A stretch of 19,430 nt of DNA from Acidobacterium sp049965615 (lineage in GTDB: Bacteria; Acidobacteriota; Terriglobia; Terriglobales; Acidobacteriaceae), in the NCBI GenBank assembly GCA_049965615.1, contig JBMFWD010000054.1, positions 1-19,430 on the forward strand, written 5' to 3'. Shown here piece after piece: positions 6,923-14,115 of the stretch (its first letter is position 1; each line of letters starts with the position of its first letter). Position numbers and translations under genes: made by a program. The notes below the pieces were generated by a model. That model saw only the letters and a program-made list of their open reading frames with translations. It was not told the origin of the DNA and did no database searches.

Positions 6923-8137
6923 CTAATTGCCTTCCGAAGTCTGCGTCTGTTCGATGTCGGATGGGGCAGTTTCGACGAGGTGCGGTTTGACGGGCATGCC
7001 TTCCCGCAACTTGCCTACGCTTTCGACAGCAACGTGGTCGCCTGGGTTGATACCGCTTTCGATGACTTGCATGTCGCCGATTTGAGGTCCGAGCTTGACG
7101 GGCTGAATGTGAATCTTGTTTTGGGGAGACACGACGGCGAGCTCATAGGTTCCCTGCACTTCATTGAGCGCCTGCTGCGGGACAACGATTGCGTTTTGCA
7201 GAACCATGGTTTCTGCCTTGACGTGGCCGTACTGGCCCGGTCGAAGCAAGCCATCGGGATTGGGGAAGCTGCCCGCGATTTTGATCGTACCGGTTTGTGG
7301 GTCGACGGCGCGATCGACGAAGACGATTCGGCCCTTGTAGGGGTAAACCTGGTCGTTGGCGAGCGTGAGCTGCAGTGGGATGGCGCTGCCGCTGTTGAGG
7401 AGGTCGGATTTGCCGCTGGCGTGGACCCGTTGGGAAAGCTCGAGGTATTCCTGCTCGCTGATGCCGAAGTAGACCTTGATGGGGTTGACCTGGGAGACCG
7501 TGGTGAGCACCGAGGTGGGACTGACGAGATTGCCGACCTGCGTGTGCGCGAGCCCTGCGATACCGGTGATGAGGGAGCGGACCCTGGTGAAGCCGAGGTT
7601 GAGCTGGGCGGTTTCGACGCTTGCCTTGGCGCTTTCGATGGCTGCCTTGTCGGCGGCTACCTGCTGGATGTCGTTATCGAGCTGGCTCTGGGCGATGGCA
7701 TGGGCCTGCGCGAGGGGGCGGTCACGATGCAGATTGATTTCGGCGAGCTGGAGCTGGGCCTGCACCTGCTGGAGGGCGCCGTTGGCTTTGTCGAGATCGG
7801 CCTGAAAGGGCCGTGGGTCAATTTCAAAGAGGATCTGACCTTTGTGTACGGTGGAGCCTTCTCGATAGTCCTGCCGGATGAGATAGCCGGAGACTTCCGG
7901 GGAGATCTGCGCGTCGACGTATCCGGCGAGAGTGCCCACCCAATTTCCATAGACGGGAACGTTCTGCTGCTGGGCAGCGATGACGGTGAGGGGCATGGGT
8001 CCAAAGGCCTGCTGTTGCATTTTGTGTGCGGGCTTGTGGGAGCAGCCGGCGAGCAGAAGTGGAAGCAAGGAGGCACATACAATACGCGCGGAGGACACAG
8101 ACAAAAATCGACGCTTGGCTTCAAACATAGGGGTCAA
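6923..8137 (-). CDS. RND efflux periplasmic adaptor lipoprotein (MFP, AcrA/MexA family)
   Basis: This is the membrane-fusion protein linking the RND transporter to the outer-membrane factor. It is 404 aa from a TTG at 8137, or 401 aa from the ATG at 8128. The ATG (MFEAKRRFLSV) seems more likely, but neither has a clear Shine-Dalgarno sequence. A signal with lipobox LLAGC (Cys32 counted from the TTG) predicts a lipoprotein. The hairpin and lipoyl half-motifs are present (SPEVSGYLIRQDYREGSTV around 78-96 and NLGFTRVRSLITG), separated by a coiled-coil alpha-hairpin at about 110-180. Beta-barrel and membrane-proximal parts follow to the C-terminus. It is first in the operon and leads into the transporter after 3 bases. 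No TetR, MarR or LysR regulator gene is adjacent, so control is by an unlinked factor or is constitutive. Confidence 0.93.
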   Translation of the reverse strand: MTPMFEAKRRFLSVSSARIVCASLLPLLLAGCSHKPAHKMQQQAFGPMPLTVIAAQQQNVPVYGNWVGTLAGYVDAQISPEVSGYLIRQDYREGSTVHKGQILFEIDPRPFQADLDKANGALQQVQAQLQLAEINLHRDRPLAQAHAIAQSQLDNDIQQVAADKAAIESAKASVETAQLNLGFTRVRSLITGIAGLAHTQVGNLVSPTSVLTTVSQVNPIKVYFGISEQEYLELSQRVHASGKSDLLNSGSAIPLQLTLANDQVYPYKGRIVFVDRAVDPQTGTIKIAGSFPNPDGLLRPGQYGHVKAETMVLQNAIVVPQQALNEVQGTYELAVVSPQNKIHIQPVKLGPQIGDMQVIESGINPGDHVAVESVGKLREGMPVKPHLVETAPSDIEQTQTSEGN

Positions 8138-8239
8138 GGGGTCCAGAAGGAATTTTTAGAAACCGAATGCGGGTGCGACGAACAAGCCGGTCACCGGTAT
8201 ATCCACTTTAAGGTAATACGAACAGCGACCCCATTTTGA

Positions 8240-8273
8240 TGCACGATTGAGCGTAAAGGCTCCAATTTGTGCA
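8240..8273. promoter_or_regulatory. Imperfect palindrome upstream of the efflux operon
   Basis: TGCACGATTGAGC at 8240-8252 faces GCTCCAATTTGTGCA at 8259-8273. The arms match as TGCAC-ATTG-AGC with small indels. It lies about 105-150 bases upstream of the adaptor start, within a 215-base gene-free interval (8138-8352). It could be an operator or a hairpin in the operon leader. No other coding or RNA signal was seen in that interval. Confidence 0.25.
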
Positions 8274-8352
8274 TGCTGAGTGGGGAAGAAGCTCAGGAAA
8301 AACCTTTGAGCGAGGGTGATGATGGTGCTTTTGGGGTAGGCTTTGGATCGCG

Positions 8353-8544
8353 TTAGAGCGCGCGAAGCAGGCGGGCGGGCAGTGTGATGAGCGCGGCGAC
8401 GAGTTCCAGAACTCCGCCCACAGCGATACCAACGAGCCGGAATGGCAGCAAAAGCAGCCAGACGAGCGGATACAGAACTAATGCCAGGAGCGCAAGCGGC
8501 CAGCAAAAGACGAAGAGAAGACACCAAAGAAGAAACTTGACCAT
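8353..8544 (-). CDS. Small hydrophobic membrane protein, 63 aa
   Basis: The gene encodes 63 residues starting MVKFLLWCLLFVFCWPLALL. This start is chosen over longer upstream extensions because GGAGG (complement of 8554-8558) lies nine bases before the ATG and the sequence beyond it is not protein-like. Two or three hydrophobic stretches (about 3-34 and 37-57) are broken by FR at 35-36, so it is probably an integral membrane hairpin. The C-terminus is short and basic (ARLLRAL). I do not recognise the family. It is divergent from the lipid kinase gene and upstream of the efflux operon on the same strand, with no strong terminator between, so weak co-transcription with the pump is possible. Confidence 0.65.
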   Translation of the reverse strand: MVKFLLWCLLFVFCWPLALLALVLYPLVWLLLLPFRLVGIAVGGVLELVAALITLPARLLRAL

Positions 8545-8710
8545 AGGTTGCAGCCTCCGGAAGCTGCTGATGAGTGAGAGTACGTTGTTGGGCCGGGCGT
8601 GGTTCCGCAAAGCGGGGGAAGCCCGCTGGAAGCGGCAGCGGCTTGTGCGTAAAGGTAACCGTGACGATACCGTGCAGGCAGATTCGCACAATGTTTACTT
8701 CAACCGGGTA

Positions 8711-8717
8711 AGGTGAG
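8711..8717 (+). promoter_or_regulatory. Ribosome binding site fixing the lipid kinase start
   Basis: AGGTGAG lies seven bases before the ATG at 8725. The in-frame GTG at 8713 falls inside this site and has no Shine-Dalgarno of its own, so the ATG is preferred. Confidence 0.6.
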
Positions 8718-8724
8718 AGTAACG

Positions 8725-9693
8725 ATGCGTCGAGTTTTTGTGTTTTACAACCCGATTTTGGTGGCTTCGCGCGGCCGGCGTGCTCTTTTTGAGCGGATTG
8801 AGGCGATGATGCGGAACGGGCATGAGGCAGAAGGTCGCGAGGTGCGGGTGGCGCCGACATTTTCTGCGACATCGGCGGGAGCACAGGCCGCGGAGGCCGT
8901 GGAAGCCGGTTATGACACGGTGCTGGTGTGCGGCGGGGATGGAACGGTGTTCCAGGTGTTGCAGGGAATTGCGGGCAAGGGTGTTTCGCTGGGCGTGGTT
9001 CCGCTGGGTACGGGGAATGTGATTGCGCAGAACCTGGGGTTGCCGCGGAATCCTCTGCATGCAGCGCAGATGCTGTTGCATGGGCAGCCCCGGCAGGTTC
9101 GGCTGGGGAAGCTGAAAGTGGCACCGGTGGGGCACGCGCGGCCGAAGAGCTGGTTTTTTCTGATTGCGGCGGGGATGGGTCTGCATGCGTCGCTGATGAA
9201 CCTGTCGCAGATGGGAAACGGGAAGCGGCTTGGCGGCAGGGCAGCGTATTTTGCCGGCGGAGCAAGGCTGTTGCTGAAGGAGCCGATTGAAGAGTTTCTG
9301 CTGGATATTACGCGAGCGAGCGGAGAGACGCTGACGGTGGAAGCAGCGGAAGCGATTGCTGTAGCTCTGCCTGCGATCAATGTGTGGCAGCCCGGCGGGA
9401 GCTGGTTTGTTGATTCGCTGCGGCTGGCGTGGATTCCGCGATGCGGGCGGATGAAATTTTTCAGGAGCGTGCTGGCGGCGCTGACGAATCGGGTTCCGGC
9501 GCCGGGCAAGGGCAAGACCGGGCAGATGCGGCCTTACTACGAGGATATTGTGCGGATGGTGTGCCGTCCTTTGCCGGATGGGAAGAGGCAGCCGCGGCTG
9601 CTGGTGGAGGCCGACGGCGAGGTGCTGGGGACCCGGCAACTGGAAGTGAGTGTGGCCGAGGAGCGGATTTCGCTGGTATTTCCGCCGCAGTAG
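8725..9693 (+). CDS. Diacylglycerol/lipid kinase (DAGK catalytic domain, YegS/DgkB type)
   Basis: The 322-aa protein phosphorylates a lipid alcohol, probably diacylglycerol, with ATP at the cytoplasmic membrane face. The N-terminal Rossmann-like domain opens with VFVFYNP. The nucleotide-binding motif GGDGT is at residues 70-74 and the second family motif PLGTGNVIAQNLGLP at 93-107. The C-terminal beta-sandwich contains the usual IAVALPAIN and ends LEVSVAEERISLVFPP. The length is typical for the soluble YegS/DgkB/LCB5 family (about 300 aa), which is unrelated to the small membrane DgkA. It follows a 180-base divergent intergenic region and precedes proline dehydrogenase by 98 bases. The nearby acyltransferase fusion supports a role in phospholipid turnover, though that is inference. 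Whether the substrate is diacylglycerol, another glycerolipid or a sphingoid base cannot be told from sequence. Confidence 0.9.
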   Translation: MRRVFVFYNPILVASRGRRALFERIEAMMRNGHEAEGREVRVAPTFSATSAGAQAAEAVEAGYDTVLVCGGDGTVFQVLQGIAGKGVSLGVVPLGTGNVIAQNLGLPRNPLHAAQMLLHGQPRQVRLGKLKVAPVGHARPKSWFFLIAAGMGLHASLMNLSQMGNGKRLGGRAAYFAGGARLLLKEPIEEFLLDITRASGETLTVEAAEAIAVALPAINVWQPGGSWFVDSLRLAWIPRCGRMKFFRSVLAALTNRVPAPGKGKTGQMRPYYEDIVRMVCRPLPDGKRQPRLLVEADGEVLGTRQLEVSVAEERISLVFPPQ

Positions 9694-9791
9694 CGAGCTT
9701 TGGGAGTGGGTGTTTCGAGCAGGCAAAATGTGGCGCTGCCGCAGGTGGGGTTCTCGTGCGACAATACTGAGTTCTTTGCTCAGATACCTCG

Positions 9792-10718
9792 ATGCCTATA
9801 CTCAGATCTGCTTTTATCGCCCTTTCCCGCAATGCCGCACTTCGGTCGTTTTCTGAACGTTCTGCCATGGGACGGCGCATGTCGTCACGGTTTGTGGCGG
9901 GCATGCAAGTGGACGAAGTGCTGCACGTGGCGGAAACACTCAACCAGCAAGGCATGGCGGTGACGCTGGACAGCCTTGGCGAGAACGTGAGCACGGCGGA
10001 TGAAGCGCGCCGGTCAGCGGATATTTATCACCGGCTGATTGACGAGATCAGGACGCGAAAGCTGAACGCCAACGTGAGCGTGAAGCTGACGCAGATGGGT
10101 CTGGAGCTGAGCGAGAAGCTGGCGCATGAGATTGCAGCAGACCTAGTGCAGCATGCAGTGGAAGCGGACACCTTTGTGCGGATCGACATGGAGGGGTCGG
10201 AGTTTACGCAGGGGACGGTGGACATGGTGCGCGAGATTCATGCGCGGCCGGGGTTTGCCGGGCACGTGGGAGTGGTGATCCAGGCGTATCTGTTTCGGAG
10301 CGAAGCCGACATTGCACAACTGGTGCGGGATGGCGTGCGGATTCGGCTGTGCAAGGGCGCGTACAAGGAGCCGGCAACGATTGCCTTTCCTGACAAGCGG
10401 GACGTGGACGCGAACTATGTGAAGCTGATGCAGGCGCTGCTGACGAGTGGGCTTTTCCATGGGATTGCGACGCACGATGAAGAAATGATTGCGGCGACGA
10501 AGCGGTTTGCGGCGGAGCGCGGGATTGGGCGGGATCGGTTTGAGTTCCAGATGCTGTATGGGATTCGGCGGGATTTGCAGGCGCAGCTGGTGGCGGAGGG
10601 GTACGGGATGCGCGTGTATGTGCCTTTTGGGGCGGAGTGGTATCCGTACTTTATGCGGAGGCTGGCGGAGCGGCCGGCGAATGTGATTTTTCTGGCGAAG
10701 AATATGCTGCGGAGCTAA
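9792..10718 (+). CDS. Proline dehydrogenase (FAD-dependent)
   Basis: This enzyme oxidises L-proline to delta-1-pyrroline-5-carboxylate, passing electrons from FAD to the quinone pool. The 308-aa protein is a stand-alone PRODH barrel. Recognisable blocks include LDSLGENV (59-66), SVKLTQMG with Lys98, RIDMEGSEFT (130-139), RLCKGAYKEP (185-194), FEFQMLYGIR (250-259), RVYVPFG (274-280) and the C-terminal WYPYFMRRLAERPAN (283-297), where the paired arginines bind the substrate carboxylate. It lacks the P5C dehydrogenase domain of PutA, and no such gene is in the window. The length fits monofunctional bacterial enzymes. The ATG at 9792 has no clear Shine-Dalgarno, so initiation may be weak or leaderless. 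The stop overlaps the convergent acyl-activating fusion gene by four bases. Confidence 0.93.
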   Translation: MPILRSAFIALSRNAALRSFSERSAMGRRMSSRFVAGMQVDEVLHVAETLNQQGMAVTLDSLGENVSTADEARRSADIYHRLIDEIRTRKLNANVSVKLTQMGLELSEKLAHEIAADLVQHAVEADTFVRIDMEGSEFTQGTVDMVREIHARPGFAGHVGVVIQAYLFRSEADIAQLVRDGVRIRLCKGAYKEPATIAFPDKRDVDANYVKLMQALLTSGLFHGIATHDEEMIAATKRFAAERGIGRDRFEFQMLYGIRRDLQAQLVAEGYGMRVYVPFGAEWYPYFMRRLAERPANVIFLAKNMLRS

Positions 10719-13315
10719 GGCTTGTTGAGGAGCTGCTCGACGGTGTTGTGGAGCTGGCGGGTGATTTCGTCGGGTGTGGTTTCGGGGTCGAAGCGCAGGG
10801 GCTGACCGATGCGGATTTCGATGGTGCCGGCGTGAAACCAGTGCTTGCGGTGGTGGGCGTGCTGACTGAGGCCGGCGAGCGCGACGGGCAGGACGGGTGC
10901 GTTGCTTTCCTGCACGAGGAGGCCGATGCCGGAGCGGAATTCGGCGAGTGTGCCGGCGGTTCTGTGGCCCTCAGGAAAAATGAGGACGTGGAAATTGCGG
11001 TCGAGGGCCAGGCCCGCGTGATAGAAGCTGCGGCGGAATCCGGCGCTGCGCGGCAGTGGGAAGACGTTGAGGAGCGCGGTCACGAGCCAATAGGAAACTT
11101 TCCCAGTTACAGATGGGAGCCAGAGGTCTTCTCCGCGGCTTTGTCTCCAGTCGCGGAGGAGATCGGCGGCCATGGCGATGGCGATGCGGCGGCGGACGGG
11201 GCGTGGCAGGCCGTAGAGGACGAGGGGTACGTCGTAGGTGCTGATGTGGTTGGCGACGATGAGCAGCGGTTCGGCGGGGGTGGTGGTGAGTGCGGAGTGG
11301 ACGCGGGGCACGGCGAAGAGCCAGACGAGCGGACGGAGGATGGCTTCGGTGAAGAGAAAGCGCAGGGCGCGGAAGGGACGCGACCAGGGCCAGCGGGGGT
11401 AGATGTCAGGGTTGATGTTGGGGGAGGATTTGGAGGGTGGTTGCGGCGCGTGGGTTTCGGTGGGCGTGGTTTTGCTTTCGGGTTGGGGTGGATTTGTAAC
11501 TGTTTCAGGTGCGGCTGAGGGTTTGAGGCCGAGAGCGGTGCGGAGTTCGCCGAGGGTTTGGATTTGGAGGAGGATGTGGTCGTCGAGGGCGGCGCCGAGG
11601 GTGGATTCGAGGCGGTCCTGCAGTTGGACGCGGCCCAGGCTGTCGAGGCCGAAGTCTTCTTCGAGGCGAGTGGCATCGGTTACTGATTCGGGGTGGCGGC
11701 TGGTGATTTCGGTGAGCAGGGAGAGGAGCGGGTCGTTTGCCGGGGAGGTTGCGGGCTGGTCTGTCTGGCTATTGATCCAGTCGGTGAGGGGGCGGAGCTG
11801 GACTTTGCCTGTGGAGGTGCGGGGAAGGTCGAGGCCGGGCCAGAGTTTCCAGTAGCGGATGCGCTGGTGTTCGGCTAGGTGGGTGTTGGCGGCGAGGATG
11901 GCTTGCTGGGCTTCTTCTTGAGAGCCGTGGAAGAGGAGGATGGCGGCGGGTTCGCTGCCGAGCGGGATGTAGTGGGGGACGATGGCGCAGGCGGCTACGC
12001 CGGGTTGCTGCATGAGGACAGCTTCGATGTCCTGGGGGTAGATGTTGAGGCCGGAGGGTGTGACGATGGTCTGGCTTTTGCGGCCTACGAAGCGGAGGTT
12101 GCCGGCGAGGTCGCGCTGGGCGAGGTCGCCGGTGGAGAGCCATTCGGATGGGTTGGCGTGGAGGGCGCCGTGGCGCCAGGTGGCGGTGGAGATCATGGGT
12201 CCGCGGACGAGGATTTCGCCTTCGCCGGTGAGGCGGACGTCTCGGCCGGGGAGGGGTTTGCCGATGGTTCCTTTGCCGATTTTGAAGGGGTGGTTGAGGG
12301 TGATGAGGGCGGAGGATTCGGTCATGCCGTAGCCCTGGATGAGGGCGAAGCCGAGGGTGGACCAGAAGTCTTCCACTTCGGTGGGCAGGGCGGCTCCGCC
12401 GCAGACGAGGGCCCAGAATTTGAAGCCGAGGAGGGCGTGGATTTTGCGGAAGCGCCACCAGCGGGCCCAGATTTTGGTGCCGGCGGCGGCGTGGATCCGG
12501 GCTTCCAGCCCGGGGTGGCCGGTGAGGAGGTGGGTGCGAAGGAGCGCGAGGACGCGGGGGACGGCGACGAGGAGGGAGATGCGGTCGTCGTGGAGGGTCT
12601 GGAGGAGGTGCTGGGGCTGGAGGCGGTCGTCGTAATGGACCTGGGCGGCGAGGAGGGGTGGAATCCAGAGGCCCATGAACTGGCCGAAGACGTGGCTGAG
12701 CGGGAGAGTGTGGAGGAAGCGGAGGGGATGGACGTAGCGCTCGTAGCCGATGTACTGGCGGATTCCGGTTTCGATGGGGGCGAGGCTGGAGAGGATGTTG
12801 CGGTGGGTGTGGACGATGCCTTTGGGTTCGGCGGTGGTTCCGGAGGTGAAGAGGATCTGGACGGGGGTATCGGGTTCGACGGAGTGGTTGATGTGGCTGC
12901 CCTGGGACTCGGGGAGGGTGGCGTCCAGCTGGTCGAAGCGGAGGGTTGGGATGGTGGTGGGGCCGAGGGCGGCGAGGAGTTCGGGGTCGGCGAGGATGAT
13001 GCCGGGTTTTACGTCCTGGAGGACTCGGCGGGCGAAGGCGGGTGAGCCGGCGGCATCGAGGGGGACGACGATGACGCCGCGCTGGATGCATCCGTGCATG
13101 GCTCCGACCCAGAGGGCGGAGTTTTTGCCCCAGAAGACGACGCGGTCGCCGAAGTGGATGGAGCGGCGCATGAGCTCGAGGGCGAAGCGGTCGGCGGTGG
13201 TGAGGAGCTGGGCGTAGGTGGCGGGATAGCGGCGGACTCCCCGGTGCTCGACGATGGCGATTTCCTGGCCGTGGCGGCGGAAGTCGTCGAGGAGCGAGAT
13301 GAGGGTTTTCCGCAT
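10715..13315 (-). CDS. Acyl-activating enzyme / acyl carrier protein / acyltransferase fusion
   Basis: The 866-aa protein combines three activities. Residues 1-515 form an AMP-binding acyl-activating enzyme, with the phosphate loop TSGTTAEPKG (157-166), YGMTES (329-334), STGD (394-397), the hinge region GRKSQ (411-415) and the catalytic lysine in STGK (Lys504). Residues 530-597 form an acyl carrier protein, with LEEDFGLDSL placing Ser559 for phosphopantetheine. A Pro/Thr-rich linker (598-640) leads to a PlsC-type acyltransferase (650-866) with NHISTYD (His690, Asp695) and FPEGHR (780-785). It could activate a free fatty acid, load it on its own ACP and transfer it to a lysophospholipid. E. 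coli Aas also joins PlsC and acyl-ACP synthetase, but with the acyltransferase first. Here the order is reversed and an ACP is built in. The start at 13315 (MRKTLISLLDD) has a weak AAAGG upstream. All catalytic motifs look intact. Confidence 0.88.
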   Translation of the reverse strand: MRKTLISLLDDFRRHGQEIAIVEHRGVRRYPATYAQLLTTADRFALELMRRSIHFGDRVVFWGKNSALWVGAMHGCIQRGVIVVPLDAAGSPAFARRVLQDVKPGIILADPELLAALGPTTIPTLRFDQLDATLPESQGSHINHSVEPDTPVQILFTSGTTAEPKGIVHTHRNILSSLAPIETGIRQYIGYERYVHPLRFLHTLPLSHVFGQFMGLWIPPLLAAQVHYDDRLQPQHLLQTLHDDRISLLVAVPRVLALLRTHLLTGHPGLEARIHAAAGTKIWARWWRFRKIHALLGFKFWALVCGGAALPTEVEDFWSTLGFALIQGYGMTESSALITLNHPFKIGKGTIGKPLPGRDVRLTGEGEILVRGPMISTATWRHGALHANPSEWLSTGDLAQRDLAGNLRFVGRKSQTIVTPSGLNIYPQDIEAVLMQQPGVAACAIVPHYIPLGSEPAAILLFHGSQEEAQQAILAANTHLAEHQRIRYWKLWPGLDLPRTSTGKVQLRPLTDWINSQTDQPATSPANDPLLSLLTEITSRHPESVTDATRLEEDFGLDSLGRVQLQDRLESTLGAALDDHILLQIQTLGELRTALGLKPSAAPETVTNPPQPESKTTPTETHAPQPPSKSSPNINPDIYPRWPWSRPFRALRFLFTEAILRPLVWLFAVPRVHSALTTTPAEPLLIVANHISTYDVPLVLYGLPRPVRRRIAIAMAADLLRDWRQSRGEDLWLPSVTGKVSYWLVTALLNVFPLPRSAGFRRSFYHAGLALDRNFHVLIFPEGHRTAGTLAEFRSGIGLLVQESNAPVLPVALAGLSQHAHHRKHWFHAGTIEIRIGQPLRFDPETTPDEITRQLHNTVEQLLNKP

Positions 13316-13387
13316 GCCGGGCCTTTGGGGCGCTTGAGGGAATGCCTTCGCTTATGGATATTGTGCAGGAGATGCATTTCTTTTAGA

Positions 13388-13436
13388 CAGTTGCCAGTTG
13401 TCAGTCCCCAGTTGTCGGATGCCGGTTGCCGGTTGG
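13388..13436. repeat. Heptanucleotide tandem repeat, seven units
   Basis: Seven consecutive 7-base units read CAGTTGC, CAGTTGT, CAGTCCC, CAGTTGT, CGGATGC, CGGTTGC and CGGTTGG, i.e. degenerate CRGTTGY. The array lies about 70 bases upstream of the acyl-activating fusion gene. Similar CAGTTGC/CAGTTGT-type intergenic repeats are, to my knowledge, scattered in many bacterial genomes. Confidence 0.65.
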
Positions 13437-13541
13437 CTGGGGACCCGGAATTTGGTTTGGGGGTATGGTTTTTTGTGGGGATGTTGTTGAATCTAAACGA
13501 TAGGTTAAGGTCTTAACTGTTCCTCTGGAGGGGCGATTCAC

Positions 13542-13568
13542 CGCAAAGGCCGCAAAGAGCGCAAAGAA
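13542..13568. repeat. Nonanucleotide tandem repeat, three units
   Basis: CGCAAAGGC, CGCAAAGAG and CGCAAAGAA follow one another without gaps. GCAAAG-rich short repeats of this sort are common as dispersed intergenic sequence. It lies in a stretch with no supported gene. Confidence 0.6.
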
Positions 13569-13660
13569 GGGCCGCAGAGGTTTTGGGGTGGTTTTTTTGT
13601 GGGAAGGGGGCGTGGCTTTGCCATGGTTTGTCTGCGGGGAGGGCCATTTTTTTGCCTCTG

Positions 13661-13732
13661 GTTAACGTCCTGGAAGCTGTTGATTCTACTAGGCTTACGC
13701 GAAGGTTAGTCTCGTAAGTCCTTTGGAATCAG
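13661..13732 (-). promoter_or_regulatory. Structured leader element, copy B (orphan)
   Basis: Read on the minus strand this 72-base block matches copy A (975-1046) at 55 of 72 positions without gaps. The hairpin core CTTACG (13718-13713) with CGTAAG (13699-13694) and the loop beginning AGACTAACCT are kept, as is the terminal GACGTTAAC. After it come AGAGG, an A run and an ATG at 13647, as in copy A, but the frame from that ATG is only 44 codons and unlike the Cys/His protein. This copy therefore looks like the leader of a lost gene, or an independent element. Confidence 0.5.
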
Positions 13733-13771
13733 TGTTTCGGTGTTGGGGTATATCTTCACTCTTTGGGCATG

Positions 13772-13801
13772 AAAAAGCGGCCCTTGCGGGGCCGCTTTTT
13801 T
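13772..13801. terminator. Bidirectional intrinsic terminator
   Basis: AAAAAGCGGCCC (13772-13783) pairs with GGGCCGCTTTTT (13789-13800) around TTGCG, giving a strong GC stem flanked by A and T runs that can terminate in both directions. It sits just upstream of leader copy B in that element's own orientation. Confidence 0.75.
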
Positions 13802-13892
13802 GTATGTCCTTACTTTTAGAGTATCAATTTTGGGGGTAATTACCGGCGATTTTTTTTTAACTTTGCGGACAGACCCCACTCCTCGCGATACT

Positions 13893-13916
13893 GCCGGGAT
13901 GAATGGGGCACCCGGC
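13893..13916. repeat. Short inverted repeat with ATGGGGCACCC core
   Basis: GCCGGG (13893-13898) and CCCGGC (13911-13916) flank a 12-base loop containing ATGGGGCA. The wording resembles the GGGTGCCCCAT-type intergenic sequences I associate with Acidobacteriota. The rest of 13802-13984 contains nothing else I can identify. Confidence 0.3.
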
Positions 13917-13984
13917 TCAGCTGGTTTGCTTTAGCAATTGACCTCGTGGATTTCGATTTTGCGTTGTTGGCTATCGCTGCCTCT

Positions 13985-14115
13985 AGAGCATTTCTAATTT
14001 AGGTAGATACATATGTGAGACAACGGTTCAGCCGTTGGGAGGCGGAAAGGATGCACAGCTATTCACAAGATCTGCGGCTTCGTGTGCTGTGGGCATTGGA
14101 GCGCGGAGAGCGCGA
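13985..14115 (+). mobile_element. IS630-type element remnant: left end and transposase N-terminus
   Basis: An ATG at 14051 behind a strong GGAGGCGGAAAGG encodes MHSYSQDLRLRVLWALERGE, which closely resembles the start of the helix-turn-helix region of IS630-family transposases. Homology stops after about 20 residues, where the sequence changes into an era gene fragment. Upstream, TAGAGCATTTCTAATTTAGG from 13984 looks like a TA-flanked IS630-type end, which would put the left terminus about 65 bases before the start. No right end or catalytic DDE region is present, so the element is dead. Confidence 0.5.

Noticed and set aside
8156..9265. Minus-strand 369-aa open frame across the lipid kinase start
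   Set aside because: It is opposite a well-supported kinase gene and overlaps the small membrane protein in another frame. Its Ser/Pro/Ala/His-rich composition is not protein-like.
11879..13045. Plus-strand 388-aa open frame inside the acyl-activating fusion gene
   Set aside because: It is an antisense shadow with low-complexity acidic composition and no ribosome site. The opposite strand has full catalytic motifs.
13513..13647. 44-codon minus-strand ORF behind leader copy B
   Set aside because: It reads through the GCAAAG repeat, matches nothing and is unlike the gene behind copy A. It is kept only as possible evidence of a decayed gene.
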